Of a stretch of 64,000 nt of DNA, positions 41,639 through 49,607 are shown piece by piece (positions within the stretch are counted from its first letter, which is position 1; each line of letters begins with the position of its first letter). The notes under the pieces are model-generated. The model saw only the letters and a list, made by a program, of their open reading frames with translations, ran no database searches and was not told where the DNA came from. Made by a program: the position numbers and the translations under genes. The stretch spans positions 124,001-188,000 of the forward strand of contig JADJFD010000006.1 in the NCBI GenBank assembly GCA_016708765.1, given 5' to 3'. This stretch comes from Chitinophagaceae bacterium. GTDB taxonomy: Bacteria > Bacteroidota > Bacteroidia > Chitinophagales > Chitinophagaceae.

Positions 41639-42111
41639 CAGAAATTAACGAGGGTTACTATTTCTTCCAGATATTGCTGATCGGTTGTATCAAACTGGTC
41701 GTATTCACTGGCATCAACATCAAGCACAGCCACTACTTCATTGTTGCGGATTACCGGAACTACTATTTCAGATTTTGATAAACTGCTGCAGGCAATATGA
41801 CCAGGGAATTTTTCTACATCCGGAACGATCAAGGTCTTTGCCTCTGCCCAACTGGTACCGCATACACCTCTGCCTTTTTTTATTCTGGTACAGGCAACAG
41901 GTCCTTGGAAAGGAGCAAGTACTAACTCGTTTTGCTTTACTACATAAAACCCAACCCAGAACCAGCCGAACTGTTCTTTGAGTGCAGCCACAACATTCGC
42001 CATGTTAGCTACCAGATCGTCTTCACCTTCCAGCAATCCTTTTATCTGTGGAATTAATGATAGATATTGTTCTGCCTTGTTTCCGGTTATGATTGCTAAG
42101 TCTTCTGCCAT
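41638..42111 (-). CDS. msrC: Free methionine-(R)-sulfoxide reductase (GAF domain)
   Basis: 157 residues: a single GAF domain with WFWVGFYVVKQNELVLAPFQ, the conserved Cys residues in ACTRIKKGRGVCGTSW and FPGHIACSSLSKSEIVVP, and VLDVDASEYDQFD. These Cys positions are the ones used by fRMsr for reduction of free methionine-R-sulfoxide with thioredoxin. Followed immediately by acylphosphatase; trxA and msrA are elsewhere in the window. Confidence 0.88.
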   Translation of the reverse strand: MAEDLAIITGNKAEQYLSLIPQIKGLLEGEDDLVANMANVVAALKEQFGWFWVGFYVVKQNELVLAPFQGPVACTRIKKGRGVCGTSWAEAKTLIVPDVEKFPGHIACSSLSKSEIVVPVIRNNEVVAVLDVDASEYDQFDTTDQQYLEEIVTLVNF

Positions 42112-42117
42112 AAAATA

Positions 42118-43248
42118 TTAATTCAGTTCTGCACTTAATTCATTTGAATAATTCTTTACCACATTATACAACGTATCTCTTTCCACCGGCTCTCTTTTTG
42201 CCTGCTTAATTAATGTCACTAATTCTTCCGTTGTCATAGAAGGAGTTTGTTCTTCTGAACCTGCCATGCTGTAAATTTTTGTGGTGTCATCAATCGTTCC
42301 GTCCATATCATCTACACCAAAAGAAAGAGAGAGCTGTGCATTCTGTCTGCCCAACATCGGCCAATAAGCTTTTAAGTGTGGAAAGTTATCTAAATATATT
42401 CTTGCAATAGCATAAGTCTTCATGTCTTCCACCACACTGCTTTCCGGCACATTACTCATGTCATTATCCTTGTTGCGGAATTTAAGTGGAATGAATGTAT
42501 TGAATCCATTAGTTTGATCCTGCAAATCTCTCAGCCTTTTCATATGATCAATCCGATGCGCATAATTTTCTACATGACCAAACAACATCGTGGCATTGGA
42601 ATGCAATCCAAGTTTATGTGCTGTTTCATGTATCAGCAACCAACCTTTTGCATCCACTTTATCAGCACAAATTTTTTCTCTCAGTTCTTCATCAAAAATT
42701 TCTGCACCACCGCCAGGTATGCTATCTAATCCGGCAGCGATTAAAAATTTCAATCCTTCTTCTACACTCACTTTTGCTTTGCGAAACATATAATCATATT
42801 CCACTGCCGTAAATGCTTTGATATGAAGTTCAGGACGATGTGCTTTGATGGCTTTCAATAAATCGGCAAAGAATTGTAAATCCATTTTGGGATGCACACC
42901 GCCAACGATATGCACTTCAGTAATGGGTTGTCCGTCGTATTTCTTTACAATGTGCAGCATCTGCTCAATACTCATTTCCCAGCCTTCGTCTCTTTTTGCA
43001 TATAGTTTACTGTACGAACAAAAATTGCAACTGAACACACATACATTCGTCGGCTCTATATGAAAGTTTCGGTTGAAGTAGACCTTGTCACCATTCTTCC
43101 TTATCCGTACTTCGTTGGCAAGGCTGCCTACAAATCCCAGACTGGCTTTTTCAAAAAGGAATAAGCCTTCTTCGTCCGTTATTCGTTGTCCTGTTTTTAC
43201 TTTTTCGGCTATCAATTTAAGCTCGGGAGCAATATCTGTATTCACCAT
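42118..43248 (-). CDS. mqnE: Aminofutalosine synthase MqnE (radical SAM)
   Basis: 376 residues from the ATG at 43248; the longer frame adds only non-conserved sequence. The radical SAM cluster motif is in EPTNVCVFSCNFCSYSK (CxxxCxxC), with IVGGVHPKM, IPGGGAEIFDEELREKIC and the C-terminal GREPV-like KREPVERDTLYN. It joins SAM with 3-((1-carboxyvinyl)oxy)benzoate in the futalosine route to menaquinone. The related MqnC is excluded by the full-length match to the IEPTN...AEIF pattern. Located 6 bases upstream of the fRMsr gene. Confidence 0.92.
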   Translation of the reverse strand: MVNTDIAPELKLIAEKVKTGQRITDEEGLFLFEKASLGFVGSLANEVRIRKNGDKVYFNRNFHIEPTNVCVFSCNFCSYSKLYAKRDEGWEMSIEQMLHIVKKYDGQPITEVHIVGGVHPKMDLQFFADLLKAIKAHRPELHIKAFTAVEYDYMFRKAKVSVEEGLKFLIAAGLDSIPGGGAEIFDEELREKICADKVDAKGWLLIHETAHKLGLHSNATMLFGHVENYAHRIDHMKRLRDLQDQTNGFNTFIPLKFRNKDNDMSNVPESSVVEDMKTYAIARIYLDNFPHLKAYWPMLGRQNAQLSLSFGVDDMDGTIDDTTKIYSMAGSEEQTPSMTTEELVTLIKQAKREPVERDTLYNVVKNYSNELSAELN

Positions 43249-43296
43249 AATTCTATAACAATTAATAGGGTGTAAAGTTACGATTCTGTGAGGGAT

Positions 43297-43405
43297 TTTT
43301 TTGAACCACGGAGGCACGGTGGCACAAAGGAACAGGGAGAGGAAAGATTCGAAGCAATATCTGAAAAATAAGCCTCTGTGTCTTTGTGTCTCTGTGGTTC
43401 AAAAG
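43297..43405. repeat. Long inverted repeat of the GAACCAC-GAGGCAC type
   Basis: TTTTGAACCACGGAGGCACG at 43298 and CTGTGTCTCTGTGGTTCAAAA-type sequence ending 43404 are inverted copies of about 32 bases, with 42 bases between. Such ACAGAGGCACAAAG-like repeats recur between genes in environmental Bacteroidota. It lies between two divergent genes. Confidence 0.65.
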
Positions 43406-43458
43406 ACTAAAATCCTTATCTTCCCTTCTTATATTCTCACTACTCTTAAAAAAGGCTC

Positions 43459-44718
43459 ATGAACAGCAAACAACGGCTTACCATTGTCAGTTTTTTACAA
43501 TTCTTTGTATGGGGTGCATGGCTTATTACATTTGGCACTTACTTCTTTTCAAATAATATGGGTACCGGAGCACAGATTGGTGCCATCTTTTCTACCCTTG
43601 CTTTAGCATCTATCATTATGCCTGCACTTACAGGTATCATTGCTGATAAATGGATCAATGCGGAACGGCTATATGGTGTTTTGCATATCTTATATGGAGT
43701 AGCTCTTTTCTTTGTTCCACAGGCAAAAGATGCCGATGGCTTGTATTATATAATTTTCGCAGCCATGCTGTGTTACATGCCTACCATTTCGTTGTCTAAT
43801 TCTATTTCCTATACAATACTTAAACGAGAGAACTATGATGTAGTTAAAGTTTTCCCTCCGATCAGGGTTTGGGGAACCATTGGTTTTATAGTTGCCATGT
43901 GGGTTACCAATTTATCAGGCAGTAAGGCTACTACCGATCAATTTATTATTGGAGGAGTTGCTGCTATACTATTAGGCATCTATTCATTCACCTTGCCTAA
44001 GTGTCCGCCGCCAAAATCAATTTCAAAAGGAACTTCTCTTGTTGAACAATTAGGTCTGAAGGCATTTAAACTTTTTGCCAATTACAAAATGGCAGCCTTC
44101 TTTATTTTCTCCATGTTCCTTGGTGCGGCATTGCAGCTTACCAATATGTATGGCGACACATTCCTCGACGATTTCAGAAAGATACCAGAATACGGACCCG
44201 ATTCATTCGTTGTAAAATATTCAACTATTATTTTATCTATCTCTCAAGTTTCAGAAACGGTTTTCATTCTTGCCATTCCATTTTTCCTGAAAAGGTTTGG
44301 AATTAAAAAGGTAATGCTGTTCTCCATGATAGCATGGGTGCTGCGGTTTGGCTTGTTTGCTTATGGTAATCCTGCTGATGGTTTGTGGATGATCATTCTT
44401 TCTTGCATTGTGTATGGTCTTGCATTCGACTTCTTCAATATATCCGGTTCGCTGTTTGTAGAAACTACAACTGATCAATCCATCCGTTCCAGTGCACAGG
44501 GATTGTTTATGATGATGACCAACGGCGTTGGTGCATTCCTCGGTAGCATTATAAGTGGTTATGTAATTGATAAATACTTTACCACCGCTGGCGGCGATAG
44601 AATCTGGCAGGACACCTGGCTTGCATTTGCAGCTTACGCATTGGTGGTCGCCATTTTATTTGCCATCTTCTTCAGGCACAAACATAATCCGGAAGATGTG
44701 GCAGAACTTAAACATTAG
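43459..44718 (+). CDS. MFS nucleoside:H+ symporter (NupG-like)
   Basis: 419 residues with twelve predicted TM helices. The start RLTIVSFLQFFVWGAWLITFG, GTGAQIGAIFSTLALASIIMP and GIIADKWINAERLYGVLH, and later FPPIRVWGTIGFIVAMW, match the nucleoside-specific symporter family. The C-terminal half has SLFVETTTDQSIRSSAQGLF and GAFLGSIISG. It would import nucleosides with protons. No nucleoside catabolic genes are adjacent. Confidence 0.88.
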   Translation: MNSKQRLTIVSFLQFFVWGAWLITFGTYFFSNNMGTGAQIGAIFSTLALASIIMPALTGIIADKWINAERLYGVLHILYGVALFFVPQAKDADGLYYIIFAAMLCYMPTISLSNSISYTILKRENYDVVKVFPPIRVWGTIGFIVAMWVTNLSGSKATTDQFIIGGVAAILLGIYSFTLPKCPPPKSISKGTSLVEQLGLKAFKLFANYKMAAFFIFSMFLGAALQLTNMYGDTFLDDFRKIPEYGPDSFVVKYSTIILSISQVSETVFILAIPFFLKRFGIKKVMLFSMIAWVLRFGLFAYGNPADGLWMIILSCIVYGLAFDFFNISGSLFVETTTDQSIRSSAQGLFMMMTNGVGAFLGSIISGYVIDKYFTTAGGDRIWQDTWLAFAAYALVVAILFAIFFRHKHNPEDVAELKH

Positions 44719-44787
44719 CATGAGAATCGTTTAGCCATAGTATTGTTAGGATAATTTTTCGTTTGTACCTCTTTCCAACGTTATAGT

Positions 44788-45606
44788 ATGAAAAACCCTT
44801 TTTGCTTTATCAACATTAGCGTCTTAGTTAGTTGCTGTATTTCTATTTTATTTTTTACTAATTGCAACTCATCCAATCAAAATTGGAAAGAAAAAGATGC
44901 AGCTGAAGATAAAGAGATCGCTGCCTATTTTGATACCAGAAAGCCAGAACTTCTGTTAAGAAAGAATTTTATTGATTCAGTACTTGGTTCTTTAAAAGAC
45001 CAAGATGAAAAGCAAGGGCTTGAAACTATTACTGACCCTGGTTTGATAGTCCAGATTAAAAGCCTTGGCACTGAAAAAGAAAAAATCAAGTCAAAGTTTG
45101 CTGCTTTTGATTTGAACAATTTTTTCCTAATCTACCTTGAAAAAGATGATGAATTGGGAGGATATGATACTGATTTCAAAGAGGATTTTACCAGGCAATT
45201 AAAACAAACTACATATCGTCACAATCATGTCAACCTAATGTTGATGTCAAATGACACCATCTATGAATATCCGAAAATATCTTATGAAAATATGTTTGCA
45301 GAATTTTTGAAACGAAAATACCTGGTAGTAGTAGATTGTTTAAACTATATAGCTCCGGAAATTTCGACGGAAGAGACTTTTGAAGCAGGATTAATTATAA
45401 AGAAAATTCGTATTTATGATTTACAAAGTCATTCTTTAGCAGAAGAATATTATCTGGTAGCAGCCTCAAGTGATGATGTATATGTAAAAAAGAGCTCAGA
45501 AAATGCAAAACCATCCCCAGCAAGGTTACAAACTGACCTAAACCGCAATTACTTCAGACTTTTTAAGTACAGTTTGTTTTTAAAAGACAGATTTGAAGGG
45601 GAATAA
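44788..45606 (+). CDS. Hypothetical lipoprotein
   Basis: 272 residues. Lipobox-type signal (VLVSCCISILFFTNCNSS; Cys about residue 27). The rest is charged and helical/strand mixed (KDAAEDKEIAAYFDTRKPE, SLGTEKEKIKSKFAAFDL, ISYENMFAEFLKRKYLVVVD) without a motif that I know. It lies 69 bases after the symporter and 50 before the ABC ATPase on the same strand. Unknown function. Confidence 0.6.
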   Translation: MKNPFCFINISVLVSCCISILFFTNCNSSNQNWKEKDAAEDKEIAAYFDTRKPELLLRKNFIDSVLGSLKDQDEKQGLETITDPGLIVQIKSLGTEKEKIKSKFAAFDLNNFFLIYLEKDDELGGYDTDFKEDFTRQLKQTTYRHNHVNLMLMSNDTIYEYPKISYENMFAEFLKRKYLVVVDCLNYIAPEISTEETFEAGLIIKKIRIYDLQSHSLAEEYYLVAASSDDVYVKKSSENAKPSPARLQTDLNRNYFRLFKYSLFLKDRFEGE

Positions 45607-45656
45607 ATCTATCCAATTCTAACCTTGCTTATCAATCGTATGATTTATTTTCGGGC

Positions 45657-46616
45657 ATGGTTTTATTAGAAGTAGTTGGTGCAGGCAAAAAAGAAAAGGA
45701 AAACTTTACAGTTAAGGATATCAATTTCTCTCAACAACCGTTGGAGAAGATTGCCATTGCAGGAGAAACAGGTTCGGGCAAAACGACTCTGCTGAAAATG
45801 ATTGGCGGCCTTGCCCAACTTGATGAAGGCAACATTTACTATGATGGCAAAAGAGTTCTTGGTCCGTTGGAGAGATTAATTCCCGGCCATCCGCAGATCG
45901 CCTACCTGAGCCAGCATTTTGAATTAAGAAATAACTACAGGGTAGAAGAAGAACTGGAAAGTAAAAACCTGCTGACTCAAGAAGCCGCCAATAATATTTA
46001 CCGCATCTGCAGGATAGAACATTTATTAAAAAGAAAAACCGATCAGCTATCCGGCGGCGAAAGGCAACGAATTGTGCTTGCAAGGCTGTTAACTACTTCT
46101 CCCAAATTATTATTGCTGGATGAACCTTTCTCTAATCTTGATGCTATACATAAGAACATTATTAAATCGGTGTTGCTGGATATTGGCACTCAGTTGAACA
46201 CCAGTTGCATATTGGTATCGCATGATGCGGCAGATACACTCTCCTGGGCTGATTCTATTTATGTGTTGAAAGAAGGAGTGATAGTACAGCAAGGCTCTCC
46301 ACAAAAAATATATAACGAACCTATTAATGAATATTGCGCAGGCCTGTTTGGAGAATACAATCTGCTGAATGCAGCAAATGCAAAACAGTTTTTCCCAAAC
46401 GCTAATGATAAAGAGCAATTAATTGTACGGCCAGAGCAATTTAGTATTGTGATTGAAGGTAGTAATACGGTAAAAGGCATTGTGCAGGCTGTTTATTTTT
46501 TCGGCAGTTGTTATGTTGTTGATGTGTTGGTGAATGGGCAGTTGTTGCGGGTGAGAACGGAGGAAAAGGATTTGGTTATTGGGGATGAGATTTTTTTAGT
46601 ATTGCGAATACATTAG
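45657..46616 (+). CDS. ABC transporter ATPase with C-terminal TOBE-like domain, no permease nearby
   Basis: 319 residues. Walker A AGETGSGKTTLLKMIGG, Q-loop YLSQHFEL, signature LSGGERQRIVLARLL, Walker B LLLLDEPFSNLD and H-loop LVSHDAADTL are intact. Residues about 240-319 (LIVRPEQFSIVIEG, VKGIVQAVYFFGSCYVVDV) form a TOBE-like domain, as in PotA/FbpC/CysA-type importers for small anions, metals or polyamines. Neither a permease nor a binding protein is adjacent, so substrate is open. Its stop overlaps the first bases of a repeat-coded frame on the other strand. Confidence 0.85.
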   Translation: MVLLEVVGAGKKEKENFTVKDINFSQQPLEKIAIAGETGSGKTTLLKMIGGLAQLDEGNIYYDGKRVLGPLERLIPGHPQIAYLSQHFELRNNYRVEEELESKNLLTQEAANNIYRICRIEHLLKRKTDQLSGGERQRIVLARLLTTSPKLLLLDEPFSNLDAIHKNIIKSVLLDIGTQLNTSCILVSHDAADTLSWADSIYVLKEGVIVQQGSPQKIYNEPINEYCAGLFGEYNLLNAANAKQFFPNANDKEQLIVRPEQFSIVIEGSNTVKGIVQAVYFFGSCYVVDVLVNGQLLRVRTEEKDLVIGDEIFLVLRIH

Positions 46617-46858
46617 CGATCGTCTTGGTCTATTGTTTTGCGATAGTTGTCGTTTGCTAAGCTGACAAGGTCGTTTGCTTTACTGAATTTGTTAATTGCT
46701 ATACCACACTTGTGTATTGCTACGCCGAACATGTTAATTGCTTTACCGCATTTGTGAATTGCTAAGCCGCCGCATGACATTGCTTCCGGTTCGTATGCCA
46801 TTGCTTCCGGTACACAGTCGTTTGCTAAGCCGCCACGGTCGTTTGCTAAGGCGACCAA
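46613..46858 (-). CDS. Possible small heptapeptide-repeat protein within the 21-bp array
   Basis: 81-residue frame with a seven-residue period: LANDRGG, LANDCVP, EAMAYEP, EAMSCGG, LAIHKCG, KAINMFG, VAIHKCG, IAINKFS, KANDLVS, LANDNYR. Position 2 is nearly always Ala (or Met one later) and position 7 is often Gly. The frame is open through the entire tandem array, which is noteworthy, but there is no RBS-like signal, signal peptide or homolog that I know. It may be a real peptide or simply a DNA minisatellite whose unit is a multiple of three. Confidence 0.3.
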   Translation of the reverse strand: MVALANDRGGLANDCVPEAMAYEPEAMSCGGLAIHKCGKAINMFGVAIHKCGIAINKFSKANDLVSLANDNYRKTIDQDDR

Positions 46859-46862
46859 CTCG
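46632..46862 (+). repeat. 21-bp tandem repeat array, 11 units
   Basis: Eleven consecutive 21-base units with the core TTTGCTAAGCCGnnnnnGTC or ATTGCTnnnCCGnnnnTGTn; TTGCT recurs at the same phase in nearly all. Units differ at many positions, so the array is old or under selection for its pattern. More degenerate units may continue to about 46920. It follows the ABC ATPase stop. Confidence 0.9.
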
Positions 46863-46993
46863 TTTGTTTTGAGTGATTTTGAATGTGTTAGGCTGAATTT
46901 GTGCTTTGTTTGGAATTTTTAATGCATTGCTGCGGGAGATTTATGAGTTGTTGAGCTTATCGTATGGCCTTCTACAATGATAAAGTTGAGAAA

Positions 46994-47029
46994 GAACGCA
47001 ACGTCCCCTTCGGGAGACATTGCTGGGAA
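46994..47029 (+). repeat. Solo end of the MITE family, copy 1
   Basis: GAACGCAACGTCCCCTTCGG then GAGACATTGCTGGGAA: the complement of the left end of the 143-bp elements, without the internal part. Confidence 0.75.
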
Positions 47030-47061
47030 AAAAATATACGACGCCAAATTTTTTCTGATTG

Positions 47062-47778
47062 TTATTTTAAGTCAAACGATACTCCGAAAACTAACCCTGC
47101 ATTCCAAAGTTTTTCTTGCACAGGAGCATCTTTGGTTTTGGTTAGTCCAAATCTAAAAGTCGGTTCTGCTGATAAATGTATTTTGTCTGTCAACTTATGG
47201 TCAATGCCAAAACTTACTAATGGCGAAAGCTCAACTTTATTGAAACCAGAAGTTGAGGATTGATTTTCTTTCTCTGTTTTTCCGTCGGAGTATTTATAGA
47301 CTACTGACTGCTTTACGTTCAATAAAAAGTTTGTCATGAATCCAGCGGTGGAAAAAAATCGAGTCTTGTTTTTGCCGGACACAAACTTTGCTTTTAAAGG
47401 AATGCCAATGTATTGATATGAATAGGTAAATGTTGCTTTGTTAGGTAAATCGGGATTTGGTGGAATGTAGGTTAAGTCTTGTTCCATCGTTTTATATCCT
47501 TTGTTTGAATACTGAACTCCGGTTTCGAAACCAAGAAATTCGGAAAAGCTAAAGGTTACATTAACTCCAGTTGTGTATCCAAACTTTGCTTTTTCAATAT
47601 CGTTTCTGTTTTTTATTACAAGGTCAGTAGAACTATTGCCATCTCCATTTTTAAGTGTTCTGAAACTATAATCTGGAGAAAAACTGTAACCGATAGAAAT
47701 TTTGCCTGACTTTTTAGATTTCTGTGCAAATATGTTTAATGACAGCAATGTGAAGAATAAGATGAGGAACTGTTTCAT
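47062..47778 (-). CDS. Outer-membrane beta-barrel protein (porin-like, OMP_b-brl family)
   Basis: 238 residues. Signal peptide KQFLILFFTLLSLNIFAQ, then amphipathic strands with Gly/aromatic pairs: KISIGYSFSPDYSFRTL, GYTTGVNVTFSFSEFLGFETGVQYSNKGY, YIGIPLKAKFVSG, STAGFMTNFLLN, and a last strand NAGLVFGVSFDLK. This is the common small Bacteroidota barrel with the GIPLKAKF block. Substrate or role unknown. Bracketed by two solo MITE ends in the same orientation (46994 and 47932). Confidence 0.8.
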   Translation of the reverse strand: MKQFLILFFTLLSLNIFAQKSKKSGKISIGYSFSPDYSFRTLKNGDGNSSTDLVIKNRNDIEKAKFGYTTGVNVTFSFSEFLGFETGVQYSNKGYKTMEQDLTYIPPNPDLPNKATFTYSYQYIGIPLKAKFVSGKNKTRFFSTAGFMTNFLLNVKQSVVYKYSDGKTEKENQSSTSGFNKVELSPLVSFGIDHKLTDKIHLSAEPTFRFGLTKTKDAPVQEKLWNAGLVFGVSFDLK

Positions 47779-47931
47779 AGAAAAATTTTGGTTAGGTTAA
47801 GTTGTGAATGCATAGCTAGTGTAGCAATCTTCCAACACATAAATATACAGCAGCAAATCCCTTCTTTCCAAATTCTTGACTCTGGAAGCCGAATATTTTT
47901 CTTTGCTATGTTGATCTGCTTGATAATTTAG

Positions 47932-47967
47932 GAACGCAACGTCCCCTTCGGGAGACATTGCTGGGAA
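47932..47967 (+). repeat. Solo end of the MITE family, copy 2
   Basis: Same 36 bases as at 46994-47029, same orientation, on the other side of the barrel gene. Confidence 0.75.
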
Positions 47968-47995
47968 ACAACTTTTTGTTATGCTTTTGCAATCT

Positions 47996-48757
47996 TTAAT
48001 AGTCGGCTTTAAAATAATTTCCATAATCAGGTCGCCTATAATTTTGCTCTGCACTTAGATTGTACAAGCCTAATAAAATTTTGGAGAAGGCATATCCTTG
48101 AAAGTCTGGTGATGCTAAAGGGACAAACTCATAATAGTGAACTATGTCACCATTTGAATCTTTTCTAATGAATTTTTCAAACATCCCTTTTTTATTGACC
48201 ATAATTATTGTTGGACACAAGGATTTATTTACAGCGGCCGCAAGATGACTATTTAATTCATCCATCCATTTTTCAGTTAAATCTCCTGTAAATCCAAAGA
48301 CACATGAAAAGGGAATTGCATTTTCCCAGACCTTATGGGTTTCCTCTCTAAACTTATCACCGAAATACTTCTCCATATGAAAGCAGAAACCTCTTTTTGG
48401 GATTTTTGTCAAGACTGAAAGATCTTCTTTAAACTTTTTAAGAGTTAAGTTTGATGTAACGCTGAAAACTCCTACTAACGTTTCAATTGGGTAAAGCCCT
48501 TTGTCATCAAATATTTTCAGAGTATTCCTGCTGGTTAATATAATATCCAATTGAGGCGATTGCTCTCCCAAAATATTTACAACATTACCTCCTCGAAATA
48601 TCTTGTAATGATTGTCGATGTAGTTATTTAAAAAATCTTTTGTAAAGAGTTCACATAGTTCGCCCTTGTCCGCTGAATTCAAATCAGGTCTTAGGTGTGA
48701 CTTAAATTTTGTATCTAATTGGTCAGAAAGTCCATTTAGATAATTCTTAAAAACCAT
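47996..48757 (-). CDS. DUF6602-like protein, PD-(D/E)XK nuclease-type fold with altered active site
   Basis: 253 residues. KGELCELFTKDFLNNYI, then SPQLDIILTSRNTLKIFDD and PIETLVGVFSVTSNLTLKKF have the layout of DUF6602, a restriction-endonuclease-like fold (E, D, then ExK strand). The usual (I/V)EVK is replaced by FSVTS, so the catalytic Lys and Glu are missing; if the alignment is right, the protein binds rather than cuts DNA. The C-terminal third (GYAFSKILLGLYNLSAEQN) is unfamiliar. It may belong to a defence island remnant, but there are no other defence genes here. Fold assignment is tentative. Confidence 0.6.
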   Translation of the reverse strand: MVFKNYLNGLSDQLDTKFKSHLRPDLNSADKGELCELFTKDFLNNYIDNHYKIFRGGNVVNILGEQSPQLDIILTSRNTLKIFDDKGLYPIETLVGVFSVTSNLTLKKFKEDLSVLTKIPKRGFCFHMEKYFGDKFREETHKVWENAIPFSCVFGFTGDLTEKWMDELNSHLAAAVNKSLCPTIIMVNKKGMFEKFIRKDSNGDIVHYYEFVPLASPDFQGYAFSKILLGLYNLSAEQNYRRPDYGNYFKADY

Positions 48758-48864
48758 TGTCTTTTATTTTTGAAGGCAAACTGGTAACGTACGACACATA
48801 AATTTATGATATAAGATGTGCCCTTCAAAATAAGATTAAAATTAGTCTCTTGTACAAAACGTTC

Positions 48865-48924
48865 CTACGGAACATTGCCTCGTTTTCGGTTTGTGGTGTT
48901 ACCGATAAAATGTCCCTACGGGAC
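48865..48924. repeat. Two TAC-loop hairpins in a repeat-rich gap
   Basis: GTTCCTACGGAAC and GTCCCTACGGGAC, each a perfect five-base stem around TAC, about 40 bases apart. They open the 350-base gap 48758-49108, which otherwise contains repeat copy B and the trxA terminator. Confidence 0.6.
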
Positions 48925-48944
48925 AGGGAGTGAGATTAGTAAAA

Positions 48945-49021
48945 TGCTGAGTAGAATTACCGAACGATGCAGTGAGTGACACAACAGACGATGATAGTAG
49001 CAATGTAGCTGGGTAACAAAA
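48945..49021 (+). repeat. Dispersed intergenic repeat, copy B
   Basis: GCTGAGTAGAATTACCGAAC at the left, AGACGATGATAGTAGCAATG in the centre and GTAGCTGGGTAACAAAA at the right. Both ends match copy C at 15512-15631. Confidence 0.5.
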
Positions 49022-49053
49022 CCACCTTCGCCAAGGCTACGATGGACAAAGAA

Positions 49054-49087
49054 AAATCCCAAACTCCTTAACTGGAATTTGGGATTT
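49054..49087 (-). terminator. Rho-independent terminator after trxA
   Basis: AAATCCCAAA pairs with TTTGGGATTT over a 14-base loop; on the minus strand the stem runs into TTTTTC. Confidence 0.75.
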
Positions 49088-49108
49088 ATTATTTGTAATT
49101 TCTTTTAC

Positions 49109-49426
49109 TTAAATATGTGCTTCAATCTTTTTTACAAAATTTCCTTTGGGTTGTGCACCTACTAATTTATCAACCACTTCGCCACCTTTGATGAAAAGAA
49201 TAGCAGGGATGGAAGTGATACCATAGTTCATAGATACCTGCGGGTTGTTGTCAACATTCAGTTTGCCCACATTTACTTTGCCATCATACTCTTTGCTCAG
49301 TTCTTCAATTACTGGTCCGATTGCACGGCATGGTCCACACCACTCTGCCCAGAAATCCACTATTGTTAATTTATCTGATGCCAATACATCTGTTTGAAAA
49401 TTTGCGTCGTTAAACTCTTTTGCCAT
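49109..49426 (-). CDS. trxA: Thioredoxin
   Basis: 105 residues, standard size. Active site DFWAEWCGPCRAIGPV, followed by the cis-Pro loop YGITSIPAILFIKGGEVV. General cytoplasmic dithiol reductant and likely partner for the methionine sulfoxide reductases MsrA and fRMsr also encoded in this window. Monocistronic with its own terminator. Confidence 0.96.
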   Translation of the reverse strand: MAKEFNDANFQTDVLASDKLTIVDFWAEWCGPCRAIGPVIEELSKEYDGKVNVGKLNVDNNPQVSMNYGITSIPAILFIKGGEVVDKLVGAQPKGNFVKKIEAHI

Positions 49427-49607
49427 TGTTATTACTTTTATTTTTTATTGAATACTTTTTCTTCTTAGAGGAGGACAAATTTAAGCCCATTCCATTGATT
49501 ATGCAGCTCTGTCGTGGATTTGTGTAAAACTTGTCAGCTACAGGTGTCAGATAGCTTACAAATATGCTAAAATGGCGAAAATGTGGTTTTATTTTAACAG
49601 TTTGTAC

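Noticed and set aside
46632..46862. Possible CRISPR array
   Set aside because: The 21-bp units are contiguous, with no unique spacers of constant length, and no cas genes are near.
48865..48924. Transcription terminators at the TAC-loop hairpins
   Set aside because: Neither hairpin is followed by a T-run; they fit better as members of a dispersed palindrome family.
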